64,000 nt of DNA from Dehalococcoidia bacterium (GTDB taxonomy: Bacteria; Chloroflexota; Dehalococcoidia; Lucifugimonadales; SHYT01), in the NCBI GenBank assembly GCA_009693045.1, contig SHXZ01000002.1:1-64000 (forward strand), read 5' to 3'. Made by a program: the position numbers and the translations under genes. Positions within the stretch are counted from its first letter, which is position 1. Every line of letters starts with the position of its first letter. The notes under the pieces were generated by a model that worked only from the letters and a program-made list of their open reading frames with translations, did not search any database and was not told the DNA's origin. This document shows, piece by piece, positions 35,478-44,541 of the stretch.

Positions 35478-36035
35478 ATGAGCAGTAGGCGCGCATCGGC
35501 GGCGCCATCAAAGCAGCAAGCCTCGGTTGGCAATCAAGGCGCGGTGACGTTCCGGGCCGCCAGGGAGGCCGACGTTCCGGCCATCACCGAGATCTTCAAC
35601 CAGGGCGTGGAGGACGGCATGGCGACGCTGGACCCGCCGCACACGGTGGGGCAGAGGGTGGCGTGGTTCCGGGAGCACGGCTCTAACGAGCCGGTCATCG
35701 TCGCCGAGAGCGGCGGCCAGGTGGTCGGATGGGCCTCGCTGAGCCAGTGGAGCGCGCGGATGTGCTACGATACCGTCAAGGAGTTGTCCATTTACGTGAG
35801 GCGAGAGTGGCGTGGCAAAGGGGTCGGCGAAGCGCTGCTGTCGCGGCTGCTCCAGCGAGGACAGGGCCTTGGCCTGCATAAGGTGACCCTGTTCTGCTTC
35901 CCGGAGAACGCCGCCGGGGTGAAGCTGTACCGAAGGCTAGGTTTCGTGGACGTGGGCGTGTTCCGGAGTCACGGCGTCCGGAACGGCATTTGGCACGACA
36001 TTCTTGCCATGGAACGGCAGCTGACCGACCACTAG
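35478..36035 (+). CDS. GNAT acetyltransferase, phosphinothricin acetyltransferase-like
   Basis: This 185-residue protein matches the PAT/MnaT branch of GNAT enzymes: FRAAREADVPAITEIFNQGV, VGWASLSQWSARMCY, ELSIYVRREWRGKGVGEALL (acetyl-CoA pyrophosphate loop RGKGVG) and a C-terminal FVDVGVFRSHGVRNGIWHDI. Members N-acetylate phosphinothricin, methionine derivatives or other small amines. An N-terminal 20-residue tail is probably disordered. It lies 13 bases after argJ and before argB, so it is expressed with arginine synthesis. A role as an N-acetylglutamate synthase is possible but not supported by motif. Confidence 0.85.
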   Translation: MSSRRASAAPSKQQASVGNQGAVTFRAAREADVPAITEIFNQGVEDGMATLDPPHTVGQRVAWFREHGSNEPVIVAESGGQVVGWASLSQWSARMCYDTVKELSIYVRREWRGKGVGEALLSRLLQRGQGLGLHKVTLFCFPENAAGVKLYRRLGFVDVGVFRSHGVRNGIWHDILAMERQLTDH

Positions 36036-36170
36036 GCCCGAAACGAGGCGGGCACAGGTTAGAGAATCAGGGTATAGGGGCGGCTTCAGGCCGCTCTTAT
36101 ACTATGGAGCAGCCGCCTGCCGTGGTGGCCTGCGCCACATCCCTTGGTCAACACGACGAGGAGCGCCCGT

Positions 36171-36968
36171 ATGAGCACGAGCAACCGCCAAAAGCCCGTG
36201 GTGGTCAAGATTGGCGGCAGTACCCTTGGCGCCAATGACACCACGTTTCAGGACGTGGCCGCGCTGCAACGCCGGGGCACCCCTGTGGTGGTGGTCCACG
36301 GCGGCGGTAAGGTCATCACGGACTGGATGCAGAAGCTGGGCGTACAGGCGCGGTTCGTGCGGGGCCTGCGCGTGACCGACGCTCCTTCGCTTGAGGTGGT
36401 CGTCGCGGTGCTCTGCGGGCTGGTGAACAAGCAGCTCGTGGCGGATATGGCCGCCGCGGGCGCGCGGGCGCTCGGCATGAGCGGCGTGGACGGCGGGATG
36501 CTCAGTGGACGTGTGCTTGACGCAGAGCTGGGCTACGTGGGCGAGGTAACGCACGTGGAGCCGAAACCCGTGCTGGATGCCCTCGCCGCGGGCTACGTGC
36601 CGGTCATCGCGCCCGTGGCGCTGAACCACGCGGTCGCCAAGGGAACGCCCGCGTTCCTGAACGTGAATGCGGACACGGCGGCGGGTGAGCTGGCGGCCGC
36701 GCTCGGCGCGGAACGCCTCATCTTTCTCACGGACGTTGAGGGCGTGCTGGACGGCGACAAGAAGCTGGTGCGGTGGCTTGCGCCGACCGGCGCCAGGGCG
36801 CTCATCAGCTCCGGCGTTGCCGGCGGAGGCATGATCCCCAAGCTGGAGGCGTGCCTGAAGGCGCTCTCCTCCGCGCCGTGCGCGCAGATCATTGACGGGC
36901 GTATCCCGAACGCGCTCATGGACGCCCTGGCCGGCAAGCAGGCCGGTACGCTGATGGAACGAGGCTAG
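36171..36968 (+). CDS. argB: Acetylglutamate kinase
   Basis: The 265-residue amino-acid-kinase-fold enzyme phosphorylates N-acetylglutamate. Motifs: VVKIGGSTLGA at the N-terminus, VVVVHGGGKVI (substrate loop), LNVNADTAAGELAAAL (about 162-177), LIFLTDVEGVL and GVAGGGMIPKLEACLKA. The ATG at 36171 has GAGGAG upstream and is preferred over an in-frame TTG at 36144. The UPF0182 gene follows after 4 bases. Confidence 0.95.
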   Translation: MSTSNRQKPVVVKIGGSTLGANDTTFQDVAALQRRGTPVVVVHGGGKVITDWMQKLGVQARFVRGLRVTDAPSLEVVVAVLCGLVNKQLVADMAAAGARALGMSGVDGGMLSGRVLDAELGYVGEVTHVEPKPVLDALAAGYVPVIAPVALNHAVAKGTPAFLNVNADTAAGELAAALGAERLIFLTDVEGVLDGDKKLVRWLAPTGARALISSGVAGGGMIPKLEACLKALSSAPCAQIIDGRIPNALMDALAGKQAGTLMERG

Positions 36969-36972
36969 AACG

Positions 36973-39756
36973 ATGTCGCAATTTCCCCAGGGCCCGCGCA
37001 ACGGATCGCCGCCCAACGTAGCGATGCCGCCACAGTGGAAGCCGGCGCTCCTCATCGCAGGCGTCATCGGCGGTATCGTCGTTTTGCTCATTGTGCTGGC
37101 ATGGCTGCGGCAGGTCTGGACGGACCTGATGTGGTTTGACAGCCTTGGGTACCAAGACGTGTACACGAAGATATTGACGACGAAGATATGGCTCTTCTTT
37201 GCGAGCGCGGCGGCCTTTGCCGTACTCGCTGCGGGCAACATGTGGGCGGTATACCGCTACAGCACAGGGCCGGTCGTTCAGCTCATACCGCAGGTCGACT
37301 ACAAGGCGCTGCAGCGTCTCACGCTGCTTGGCGTGGGGTTCGTTCTGCTGATAGCCGCGGTCATCTTCGGGTCCGCGGCCGCGAGCCGGTGGGAGACCGT
37401 GCTCTCGTTCTCCAGCGCGGCCAGCTTCGGCGTCGCCGATCCACAGTTCGGCAAAGATGTGGCTTTCTTCGTCTTCGGGCTCCCACTCTACAGCTTTATC
37501 CAGGGGTGGTTCCTGGGCGCGTTCATCGTCATCTTGATCCTGAGCCTGTTGCTGCACGTCGTGCTGGTCAGCCTCCGCGGAGGACAGCTCGTAGCCACGA
37601 GGCCGCTGCTCGTTCACGCGTCGTCGTTGGGCGTTGGGATACTTCTGGCGTTTTTCTTCAACTACTGGATCGGGATCTTTGAGCTCTCGTTCTCCCAGCG
37701 CGGCGCCGTCTTCGGGGCGACCTACGCCGATGTCACCGCCCGCGTCTTTGCGCACCGCATGCTCATGGCGGTGATGGTAGGCGGCGCCGGGCTGCTCCTT
37801 TTCAACGCGTTCGTGCTCCGGCAGCTGAGGCTGATCGGCGCGGTGGTTGGGCTCTGGTTTGGCGCGGCACTGCTCGTGGGGCTGCTCTATCCGGGCCTGG
37901 TGCAGCGGTTCCGAGTGCAGCCAAGCGAGCTGGATAAAGAGCGTCCCTACATAGAGCGTAACATCGCGGCGACCCGCCAGGCATTCGGATTGGATAACAT
38001 CGGGGAGAACACGTACAACATCAGCGGCAAGAGCCTGTCACAAGACATTGTGGATGCGAACCCGGAGACCTTTCTGAACCTGCGGCTGTGGGATCACCGG
38101 CCCCTCAAAGATGTGCTGAACCAGATCCAGGTCTTCCGCACGTACTACAGCTTCAACGACGTGGACGTGGACCGTTACGTTGTGAACGGGCGGTACCGCC
38201 AGGTGATGCTGGCGGTGCGCGAATTGAGCCCCGAGAGCCTGCCCGCCGAGGCGCAGGCCAAGTGGGTCAACCGCCACCTCAAGTGGACGCACGGCCAGGG
38301 CGTGGCGATGGCGCCGGTGACGGAGTTCACGTCGGACGGGAGGCCGGTGTTCTTGCTGAAGGACGTGCCGCCCTCCGGCATCCTGAAGATTGAGCAGCCC
38401 GCCGTCTACTACGGAGAGACCAACCAGCAGTACGTCATCGTCAACTCGCGTGAGGAGGAGGTGGACTACCCCACCGAGGCCGACCTGCCGGTGTACGTGA
38501 AGTACCAGGGTACCGGCGGCGTGGCGCTCAGCAGCTTCTGGCGACGCCTCGCCTACGCCTGGCAGCTCCGCGACGTGAACATCCTCATCAGCAGCGAGTT
38601 GCCCAAAGAGAGCCGCCTTATGTACCGGCGGACGGTCCAGGAGGAGATACGCACCATCACGCCCTTCCTCCGGCTGGACCGCGACCCGTACATCGTTGTC
38701 GCGGATGGCGGTCTGTTCTGGATTCAGGACGCCTATACGGTCACGGCGCGCTATCCGAACTCGGATCCTTCTCCGGAAGGATTCAACTACATCCGGAACA
38801 GCGTGAAGGTGGTGGTGGACGCCTACAACGGGACGGCGACGTACTACGTTGCGGACCCGAACGACCCGCTCGTGCTCACCTACCGGAGCATCTTCCCTTC
38901 GTTGTTCCAACCGATGGACAAAATGCCCCCGGCTCTGCGGGCGCACGTTCGCTATCCTGAGGGGCTGTTTCAGGTCCAAGCGAACAAATACCTCACATAC
39001 CACATGAAAGACGCCACGGTCTTCTTCAACAAGGAGGACCAGTGGAGCATCCCCAACGAGCTGTTCTTTGAGGCGCCGCAGCCGATGGAGCCGTACTACC
39101 TGATCATGAAGCTGCCCGGCCAGGTCAAGGAAGAGTTTGCGCTGTTGTTGCCATTCACACCGGCCAAGCGGCCAAACCTGGTAGCGTGGGTGGCAGCACG
39201 CATGGATGGCGAGCACTACGGCAAGATGGAGGTGTTCACCTTCCCCAAGGACCGTCAGGTGGACGGCCCTGAGCAGGTGGAGGCGCGCATTGACAACGAC
39301 CCGGTCGTCCGCACGGAGGTCGCGTTGTATAAGCAGGGCGGCGCCAAAGTACTGCGCGGCAACCTGTTGGTCATCCCAGTAGAGAACACGCTGGTGTACG
39401 TGGAGCCGTTGTACTTGCAGCCGGCCTCGCTGCCGTTCCCTGAATTGACCCGCGTCATCATGGTGGATGGCACGCGGGTATCCATGCACAAGTCAGTGAG
39501 GGAGACCCTGGCTGCGCTGCTCGGTTCACAGCAGACGGTGCTGGGCTCGGCGGGATCGTCACCCATCGTCCCGAGTACGCAGCCCGGTGCGCCCGCCGCG
39601 GCTCCGGCCGCCAACACGTCCGCGCCGGCCACGGTCCCGCAACGGTTGAGCGAGGCCAACAGCGCAATTAAGGGGATTCAGGAACAGTTGAACACCTTGC
39701 AGGCGGTCTTCGAGGACATCAGACGCCAACTGCAGCCGCAAGGAGGTGGACGATGA
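36973..39756 (+). CDS. UPF0182 family large membrane protein
   Basis: The 927-residue protein has seven hydrophobic segments in the first 320 residues and then a large, probably extracytoplasmic region (about 330-850) with RPYIERNIAATRQAFGLDNI, PETFLNLRLWDHRPLKDVLN and PTEADLPVYV. These are hallmarks of UPF0182 (COG1615) proteins of Actinobacteria, Cyanobacteria and Chloroflexota. A Pro/Ala-rich stretch and a short coiled coil (IKGIQEQLNTLQAVFEDIRR) end it. Function is unknown. It is packed inside the arginine operon: 4 bases after argB and overlapping argD by 4 bases (ATGA). Confidence 0.9.
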   Translation: MSQFPQGPRNGSPPNVAMPPQWKPALLIAGVIGGIVVLLIVLAWLRQVWTDLMWFDSLGYQDVYTKILTTKIWLFFASAAAFAVLAAGNMWAVYRYSTGPVVQLIPQVDYKALQRLTLLGVGFVLLIAAVIFGSAAASRWETVLSFSSAASFGVADPQFGKDVAFFVFGLPLYSFIQGWFLGAFIVILILSLLLHVVLVSLRGGQLVATRPLLVHASSLGVGILLAFFFNYWIGIFELSFSQRGAVFGATYADVTARVFAHRMLMAVMVGGAGLLLFNAFVLRQLRLIGAVVGLWFGAALLVGLLYPGLVQRFRVQPSELDKERPYIERNIAATRQAFGLDNIGENTYNISGKSLSQDIVDANPETFLNLRLWDHRPLKDVLNQIQVFRTYYSFNDVDVDRYVVNGRYRQVMLAVRELSPESLPAEAQAKWVNRHLKWTHGQGVAMAPVTEFTSDGRPVFLLKDVPPSGILKIEQPAVYYGETNQQYVIVNSREEEVDYPTEADLPVYVKYQGTGGVALSSFWRRLAYAWQLRDVNILISSELPKESRLMYRRTVQEEIRTITPFLRLDRDPYIVVADGGLFWIQDAYTVTARYPNSDPSPEGFNYIRNSVKVVVDAYNGTATYYVADPNDPLVLTYRSIFPSLFQPMDKMPPALRAHVRYPEGLFQVQANKYLTYHMKDATVFFNKEDQWSIPNELFFEAPQPMEPYYLIMKLPGQVKEEFALLLPFTPAKRPNLVAWVAARMDGEHYGKMEVFTFPKDRQVDGPEQVEARIDNDPVVRTEVALYKQGGAKVLRGNLLVIPVENTLVYVEPLYLQPASLPFPELTRVIMVDGTRVSMHKSVRETLAALLGSQQTVLGSAGSSPIVPSTQPGAPAAAPAANTSAPATVPQRLSEANSAIKGIQEQLNTLQAVFEDIRRQLQPQGGGR

Positions 39757-40946
39757 CCACGGATTGGATTGCCCTTGAACAACAGTACTACATGACCACG
39801 CGCCGCCAGCCCATCGTCATCGTGCGAGGGCAGGGTACCCGCGTGTGGGACGACAAGGGCAAGGAGTACCTGGACTTCACCGCAGGCTGGGCGGTCAACA
39901 ACATCGGCCACTGCCACCCCGCTGTAGTCAAGGCGATCCAGGAGCAGGCCGCCACGCTCACGCAGACCTCCAACCAGTTTTACACCGTCCCGCAGGTCCA
40001 GCTTGCCAAGGTGCTGGTGGAGCAGAGCGGCCTGGACAAAGTCTTTTTCTGCAACAGCGGCGCGGAGGCCAACGAAGGGGCCATCAAGCTGGCGCGCAAG
40101 TACGGGCGCGACCACCGAAACGGCGCGTACGAGATCATATGCGCGGATCACTCGTTCCACGGCCGCACGCTCGCAGCAGTGGCGGCCACGGGGCACCCAG
40201 CGTACCAGGAGCCGTTCAAGCCGATGCCCGAAGGCTTCGTCCACGTACCCTTCAACGACATTGAGGCCGTCAAGCTCGCCACCACGCCCAAGACCTGCGC
40301 CGTCATGCTGGAGCCGGTCCAGGGCGAGGGCGGCGTCAACGTGCCCTCCCGCGATTACCTGCGGCAGGTGCGCCAGTGGTGCGACGAGCAGGGCCTGCTG
40401 CTCATCCTGGACGAGGTGCAGACGGGCATGGGCCGCCTGGGGACGCTATTCGGCTGGCAGCACTTTGACGCCAAGCCGGACGTGATGACGCTGGCCAAGG
40501 GCCTCGGCGGCGGCGTGCCCATCGGCGCGTTCATGGCGCGGGCGAGCTGCGCCGTCCTCGTCCCCGGCGAGCACGGCTCCACCTTCGGCGGCAACCCGCT
40601 GGTCTGCGCCGCCGCGTACGCCGCGACGTCGTGGATCATTGAGCACGACTGCTCGGCCAACGCCGTCAAGATGGGCGCGAGGCTGATGAGCGGCCTCAAG
40701 GCGCTCCAGCGCCAGCATCCAAGAGAGGTTAAAGAGGTGCGCGGCGTGGGGCTTCTCCAGGCCATCGAGACGCACCGGGATCTTGCCCCCAAAATCATCG
40801 CCGAATGCAATGCGGAGGGGCTTCTGCTCAACCCTGTGCGGCCTACCATTGTGCGCTTCATGCCGCCGCTGACCGTGACGGAGCAAGAGGTGGACGAGGC
40901 GCTGGCGAAGTTCGGGCGGGCGTTTACGCGGGCGATCGCAAACTAG
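39753..40946 (+). CDS. argD: Acetylornithine aminotransferase
   Basis: The 397-residue class III PLP aminotransferase converts N-acetylglutamate semialdehyde to N-acetylornithine. The PLP lysine is Lys249 in VMTLAKGLGGGVPIGA. Other motifs are FCNSGAEANEGAIKLARKYG, LILDEVQTGMGRLG and STFGGNPLVCAAA. Its ATG lies in the UPF0182 stop and argG follows about 95 bases after its end. Confidence 0.95.
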   Translation: MTTDWIALEQQYYMTTRRQPIVIVRGQGTRVWDDKGKEYLDFTAGWAVNNIGHCHPAVVKAIQEQAATLTQTSNQFYTVPQVQLAKVLVEQSGLDKVFFCNSGAEANEGAIKLARKYGRDHRNGAYEIICADHSFHGRTLAAVAATGHPAYQEPFKPMPEGFVHVPFNDIEAVKLATTPKTCAVMLEPVQGEGGVNVPSRDYLRQVRQWCDEQGLLLILDEVQTGMGRLGTLFGWQHFDAKPDVMTLAKGLGGGVPIGAFMARASCAVLVPGEHGSTFGGNPLVCAAAYAATSWIIEHDCSANAVKMGARLMSGLKALQRQHPREVKEVRGVGLLQAIETHRDLAPKIIAECNAEGLLLNPVRPTIVRFMPPLTVTEQEVDEALAKFGRAFTRAIAN

Positions 40947-41041
40947 GGACTGCCCGACAAGAACAGCGCCCTAAAGGGCGAGGTATAGAGTGCGCCCTTG
41001 AGGGTGCGGGCTGGAAGGCAAACCAGGACTCGGAGCTGTCT

Positions 41042-42283
41042 GTGACGACCAAAAAGAACACCATCGTCCTGGCCTACAGCGGCGGTCTGGACACCACCAC
41101 GGCCATCCCGTGGCTCAAGGAGAAGTTCAGCGCGGACGTGGTCGCGTTGACGGTGGACGTGGGCCAGCCGGGTGACATGGAGGAGACGCGCCGCCGCGCC
41201 ATCCAGGTGGGCGCGCTCAAGGCCCTTGTGGCGGACGGGCGGGAAGCCTTCGTGCGCGAGTTCGTGTGGCCAGCGCTCAAGGCGGGCGCGGTGTACGAGG
41301 GCGAATACCCCCTCGCGACGGCCCTCTCGCGGCCCCTCATCGCCCGCTTGCTGGCCGAGGCCGCCGTCGCCGAAGGCGCGTTCGCCGTCGCGCATGGCTG
41401 CACGGGCAAGGGCAATGACCAAGTGCGTATTGAGCTGGGCATCATGGCGCTGGCGCCGCAGCTCAAGGTCATCGCCCCGGCGCGCGAGTGGGGCATGAGC
41501 CGCGACGAGGAGGTGGAGTACCTCCGTCGGCGCAAGCTTCCGACTCCCCCGGCAAAAACGACAAAATTCTCCATTGACGAGAACCTATGGGGTCGCTCCA
41601 CCGAGGCCGGCCCGCTGGAAGACCCCTGGCACGAGCCGCCGGAGGAGGCCTACGGGTGGACGGCGTCCGCCGCCGACGCTCCCGCGGAGCCGACGTACCT
41701 GAAGTTGGAGTTCGCGCAGGGCGTCCCCGTCGCCGTCAACGGCGCGAGCATGACGCCGCTGGCGCTGGTCCAGCACCTCAACACCATCGCGGGCCGGAAC
41801 GGCGTTGGGCGCATAGACCACCTGGAGAACCGGCTCGTGGGCATCAAGTCGCGGGAGGTGTACGAGGCCCCCGCAGCGGTGGTGCTGCACAAGGCGCGCC
41901 GCGCACTGGAGGCCATCACGCTCGCCAAGGAGCAGCAGCGCTTTCGTGACATGGTGGCACAGCAGTACGCCGACCTGGTGTACAACGGCCAGTGGTTCTC
42001 GGTGCACCGCCAGGACCTGGACGCCTACGTGGCTAGCCTGGAGCGGTACGTCTCTGGCACCGTGCGCGTGAAGCTGCACCGTGGCGCGAGTACGGTCGTC
42101 GGGCGTAAGTCGCCGCACGGCCTCTACGCGTACGAGCTTGCCACGTACGACAAGGCCGACCAGTTTGACCACAAGGCCGCCGAGGGGTTCATCCAGGTTT
42201 GGGGTCTGCCCATCAAGACGCAGGCGCGGCGCGGCCGGGCCGCAGGCCCGGACCCCTCACGACGAAGCGAGGAGACTCGTTAG
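41042..42283 (+). CDS. argG: Argininosuccinate synthase
   Basis: Joins citrulline and aspartate with ATP. The 413 residues begin MTTKKNTIVLAYSGGLDTTT, with the PP-loop SGGLD at 13-17, and contain AVAHGCTGKGNDQVRIELG and FSIDENLWGRSTEAGPLEDP, which are ArgG signatures. I chose the GTG at 41042 (GGAG six bases upstream); the frame is open to 40805 but overlaps argD there. A GC-rich hairpin follows the stop at 42336. Confidence 0.96.
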   Translation: MTTKKNTIVLAYSGGLDTTTAIPWLKEKFSADVVALTVDVGQPGDMEETRRRAIQVGALKALVADGREAFVREFVWPALKAGAVYEGEYPLATALSRPLIARLLAEAAVAEGAFAVAHGCTGKGNDQVRIELGIMALAPQLKVIAPAREWGMSRDEEVEYLRRRKLPTPPAKTTKFSIDENLWGRSTEAGPLEDPWHEPPEEAYGWTASAADAPAEPTYLKLEFAQGVPVAVNGASMTPLALVQHLNTIAGRNGVGRIDHLENRLVGIKSREVYEAPAAVVLHKARRALEAITLAKEQQRFRDMVAQQYADLVYNGQWFSVHRQDLDAYVASLERYVSGTVRVKLHRGASTVVGRKSPHGLYAYELATYDKADQFDHKAAEGFIQVWGLPIKTQARRGRAAGPDPSRRSEETR

Positions 42284-42335
42284 ACAAGGCACATACCGGC
42301 AGGAACAGCTAACGCGGCTGAAGAATCGGGGGAGT

Positions 42336-42362
42336 CCAGAGGGGGCCGGTGGTCCCCTCTGG
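42336..42362 (+). terminator. Hairpin after argG
   Basis: CCAGAGGGGGCC pairs with GGTCCCCTCTGG (one G-T) around a 3-base loop, 53 bases past the argG stop. The T-run is short (GGCGTTT). Confidence 0.5.
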
Positions 42363-42407
42363 CGTTTCCCAGTGGTGGCCGAAGCCATAGGGGTGTGCCC
42401 TGTGCCC

Positions 42408-42589
42408 CAGGTGACAATGGATGCCATGCGCGTTCGGGTGGCGTGGGCGCCATGAGGAACCTGCCGCTGGAGCGTTCCTATCGTGACGCGTCGTCCATGA
42501 TCATCGGCGAGGGGGCCGACGAGGTGCAGCGGCTGCGCATCGCCCGGCAGTTGTTGCAGCGGTATAAGATAGAGGCAGCCGTGCGTTGA
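42408..42589 (+). pseudogene. Remnant of an acyl-CoA dehydrogenase C-terminus
   Basis: The last 45 codons read MRNLPLERSYRDASSMIIGE then GADEVQRLRIARQLLQRYKI, the standard C-terminus of acyl-CoA dehydrogenases (xFPVERxYRDxxxxxIxEGTxEIQRxxIAR). Just upstream GGVGAM is in the same frame, while the preceding QVTMDAMRV needs a frame change near 42430-42437, so a small indel is present. The 5' 330 codons are missing. It lies between argG and hicB as a scar of a lost gene. Confidence 0.65.
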
Positions 42590-42612
42590 GGGCTTGTACT
42601 CAGAGGTGATCA

Positions 42613-42822
42613 GTGACAACTCACACGTTCGCAGCCGTTGTCCATAAAGAGGAAGATCTCTATGTGGCGGAATGTCCGGAAGTCGGAACAGTCAGTCAAG
42701 GCCATACACTAGAAGAAGCTGTGGCCAATCTGAAAGAGGCGACGGAGCTTTACCTTGAGGAGTTTCCAACGCCGCAGTCATTGCGTAGGTATTTGACTAC
42801 GTTTGAAGTTGTTGCGGCGTGA
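42613..42822 (+). CDS. hicB: HicB-family antitoxin
   Basis: The 69-residue protein has the short HicB fold: THTFAAVVHKEEDLYVAECP, EVGTVSQGHTLEEAVANLKE, ATELYLEEFP. It lacks a C-terminal DNA-binding domain, so autoregulation may need another factor. The GTG at 42613 follows AGAGGTGAT. The order is hicB then hicA, with the stop and next start sharing a base (TGATG). It should bind the adjacent HicA. Confidence 0.85.
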   Translation: MTTHTFAAVVHKEEDLYVAECPEVGTVSQGHTLEEAVANLKEATELYLEEFPTPQSLRRYLTTFEVVAA

Positions 42823-43007
42823 TGAGGCCGCTCTCAGGCCCTGAGTTTATCCGCATTTTTGAGCGGATGGGATTTGTGAGAGCGCGTCGGAGGAGAAATT
42901 ATATTATCCCGAAAAGGCAAACGCGAGAAGGAGAGGTTGGTTGTGTTGTTCCACTCCATCGGGAACTTGCTACCGGCACGTTGAAAGGAATTTTGAAACA
43001 GGCGTGA
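42822..43007 (+). CDS. hicA: HicA-like protein lacking the catalytic histidine
   Basis: The 61-residue dsRBD-like protein fits HicA in length and order: MRPLSGPEFIRIFERMGFVR, then VVPLHRELATGTLKGILKQA (the conserved VPxHxxLxxGTLxxILxQA). Where active toxins have G-S-H or G-G-H after the first strand, this protein has R-R-N-Y, so the catalytic His is absent. It is probably an inactive or weakened mRNA interferase. The ATG at 42822 is preferred to the overlapping GTG at 42819. Confidence 0.75.
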   Translation: MRPLSGPEFIRIFERMGFVRARRRRNYIIPKRQTREGEVGCVVPLHRELATGTLKGILKQA

Positions 43008-43129
43008 ATTTCTGAAGCGGAGTTTGAGGAGCATAGCTAACTCATCTCTTTCATTCGTAACGACGAAACGCACGAGAATCAGGTCTCGGCATCGCCGGCC
43101 GACTTATTCGCCCTAAAGAGGAAGACCCT

Positions 43130-44488
43130 GTGACTGACAATTCTTCCCACCCCGCCAAGTCCTACACCGTCTCGCTCCACTACGACCGGCGGCTGTACAA
43201 GCACGATGTCGCCGGGTCCATCGCGCATACCAAGATGCTCGCCCGCCGTGGCGTCATCACGGACAAGGACGCGGAGCTTATCGCTACGGGCCTCGCCGCC
43301 ATCCGCGAGGAGATTGAGCTCGGCGAGTTCCTCTGGCGGGACGACCTGGAAGACCTCCACATGAACATTGAGGCGCGTCTGCACCAGAAGATCGGCGAGG
43401 CGGCGGGCAAGGTCCACACAGGTCGCTCCCGCAACGACCAGGTCGCCACCGCCATGCGTTTGTACACCAAGGAGGTCATCATCAAAACGGTCGCGAGCGT
43501 CCGCGCCCTCCAGCGCGCCCTGGTGACGCAGGCCGAGGCCAACCTGACCACCATCGTGCCTGGCTACACCCACCTGCAGCGGGCGCAGCCGGTGCTGCTG
43601 GCGCACCACTTCCTCGCCTACTTCCACATGCTGGAGCGCGACGCGGCGCGCTTCCAGGAGGCCCACCGCCGCGCCGACGTGATGCCCCTCGGCAGTGCCG
43701 CTCTGGCTGGAGCGGCATACTCGCTGGACCGCGAGTGGGTGGCCAGGGAGCTCGGCTTCTCCCGCATTTCTGAGAACAGCATGGACGCCGTTTCCGACCG
43801 CGACTTCGTGCTGGACTACCAGTACGCCGCCGCCGCGTGCATGATGCACCTGTCGCGCTTCGCGGAGGAGCTAGTGCTCTGGTCCAGCGAGGAGTTCGGG
43901 TTCGTCCGGCTGGCGGACCAGTTCACTACGGGCAGCAGTATCATGCCGCAGAAACGCAACCCGGACTTCGCGGAACTGGCGCGCGGCAAGACGGGCCGCG
44001 TGTACGGCCACCTCGTCGGCCTGCTCACCGTACTCAAGGGCCTGCCGCTCACCTACAACCGTGACCTCCAGGAGGACAAAGAGGGCTTCTTTGACACCGT
44101 GGACACGCTCCTCGCCACGTTGGGAGTCTTCGCGCCCATGGTGGGCACGATGATCGTGCGCGCCGACCGCATGCTCCAGGCCACCGAGGCGGGGTACATG
44201 CTCGCCACCGACTTGGCCGACTACCTGGTGCGGCGCGGCGTGCCGTTCCGCAAGGCCCACGGCGTCGTTGCCGAGCTCACGAAGTACGCTGCCTCCAAAG
44301 GCAAGACCTACAAACAGCTGGGCTTGGAAGAGTACAAGAAGTTCTCACCTGACTTTGCCGCCGGCGTGATGGACATCACGGAAGAGGCGTCACTGGCGGC
44401 GCGGGATGTGCCCGGGGGCACGGCCCCGGCGCGTGTGCTGGAGCAGCTTGAGGCGGCGAAGACGACGCTGGAGGCGGCGGGTGGCTAG
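43130..44488 (+). CDS. argH: Argininosuccinate lyase
   Basis: Cleaves argininosuccinate to arginine and fumarate. The 452 residues include HTGRSRNDQVATAMRLY, GYTHLQRAQPVLLAHH and the fumarase-superfamily signature GSSIMPQKRNPDFAELARGK (about 268-287, with the catalytic serine). The GTG start at 43130 has AGAGGA upstream. It is separated from argG by the acyl-CoA dehydrogenase scar and hicBA, which interrupt the usual argGH pair. rpe follows after 53 bases. Confidence 0.96.
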   Translation: MTDNSSHPAKSYTVSLHYDRRLYKHDVAGSIAHTKMLARRGVITDKDAELIATGLAAIREEIELGEFLWRDDLEDLHMNIEARLHQKIGEAAGKVHTGRSRNDQVATAMRLYTKEVIIKTVASVRALQRALVTQAEANLTTIVPGYTHLQRAQPVLLAHHFLAYFHMLERDAARFQEAHRRADVMPLGSAALAGAAYSLDREWVARELGFSRISENSMDAVSDRDFVLDYQYAAAACMMHLSRFAEELVLWSSEEFGFVRLADQFTTGSSIMPQKRNPDFAELARGKTGRVYGHLVGLLTVLKGLPLTYNRDLQEDKEGFFDTVDTLLATLGVFAPMVGTMIVRADRMLQATEAGYMLATDLADYLVRRGVPFRKAHGVVAELTKYAASKGKTYKQLGLEEYKKFSPDFAAGVMDITEEASLAARDVPGGTAPARVLEQLEAAKTTLEAAGG

Positions 44489-44508
44489 GGTACGCTCCCT
44501 CACCCCAA

Positions 44509-44529
44509 CCCTCTCCCAGAGGGAGAGGG
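44509..44529. repeat. Short palindrome CCCTCTCCC-AGA-GGGAGAGGG
   Basis: A 9-bp perfect stem with a 3-base loop, within the common motif CACCCCAACCCTCTCCC, between argH and rpe. This motif is a familiar dispersed intergenic repeat. It lies only 12 bases before the rpe ATG. Confidence 0.5.
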
Positions 44530-44541
44530 AGTGATAACGCT

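Noticed and set aside
38038..39489. A 483-codon open frame antisense to the UPF0182 gene
   Set aside because: Same shadow pattern, no ribosome-binding site or motif.
40805..41041. An N-terminal extension of argG
   Set aside because: It overlaps argD and lacks conserved sequence; the PP-loop domain starts at the GTG 41042.
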